From UBA8337 sp965662725 (GTDB lineage: Bacteria; Pseudomonadota; Alphaproteobacteria; RS24): a DNA stretch of 22,634 nucleotides. Location: contig CBFIIT010000028.1 in NCBI GenBank assembly GCA_965662725.1, positions 1 to 22,634 of the forward strand, given 5' to 3'. The notes under the pieces were generated by a model, which saw only the letters and a program-made list of their open reading frames with translations, was not told where the DNA came from and ran no database searches. Below, one piece after another: positions 22,617 to 22,634 of the stretch. The stretch's first letter is position 1. The number at the start of each line of letters is the position of its first letter. A program made the translations under genes and the position numbers.

Positions 22617-22634
22617 GGGCGTCGCCCCTTTCGA

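Overview
The window looks like chromosomal DNA of an alphaproteobacterium of moderate GC content. Support comes from the gene set and order (uvrC then pgsA, a FolM-like reductase with folB, an alphaproteobacterial-style N-terminal extension on UvrB, an adrenodoxin-type ferredoxin) and from a perfect CtrA-type site (TTAAC-N6-TTAAC) at 14555-14570. I cannot place it below class. I saw no rRNA, tRNA, CRISPR array, phage module or transposase.

Layout. 1-168: a 77-bp tandem repeat that reuses the last bases of the neighbouring gene. 158-1898 (-): an N-acyl-D-amino-acid deacylase-like amidohydrolase, broken by a frameshift near 680-700. 1972-3929 (+): a secreted DUF1329 protein and a small methyltransferase, with overlapping stop and start. 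3926-7026 (-): a tight three-gene unit of GT4 glycosyltransferase, methyltransferase and alpha/alpha-toroid protein, probably glycan or glycolipid building. 7108-9451 (-): epoxide hydrolase-like protein, small secreted cysteine protein and dipeptide epimerase. 9531-9851 (+): ferredoxin. 9858-12599 (-): uvrC, pgsA and a chorismate mutase as an overlapping operon. 12600-13004: AT-rich gap with DnaA-box-like sites. 13005-14194 (-): a pteridine reductase-like SDR and folB. 14195-15295 (+): CtrA-type sites, two micro-ORFs (one ending CCPCGPCC) and an outer-membrane beta-barrel protein. 15328-17574 (-): uvrB. 17637-18329 (-): a small membrane protein and a Cache-domain protein. 18412-19617 (+): aspartate aminotransferase, its 3' end duplicated downstream. 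20089-20343 (+): a small coiled-coil protein. 20374-20904 (-): a second beta-barrel protein. 20905-21437: a structured, gene-free region. 21438-22616 (-): a CoxE-like VWA protein.

How the genes fit together. UvrB and UvrC supply two of the three nucleotide-excision-repair subunits. The SDR and FolB form a pterin/folate pair. PgsA makes phosphatidylglycerophosphate. Most of the rest is housekeeping metabolism and envelope proteins.

The most unusual content is extragenic. Two unrelated genes (amidohydrolase and aspC) have their 3' ends duplicated around hairpin elements. The aspC hairpin has an inverted relative about 1.7 kb away whose inner stem differs by compensating changes. A 97-bp element has 19-20-bp inverted ends. 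The SDR-barrel interval holds a cysteine-rich micro-ORF between CtrA-type sites. All of these were found by eye and rest on sequence inspection alone.
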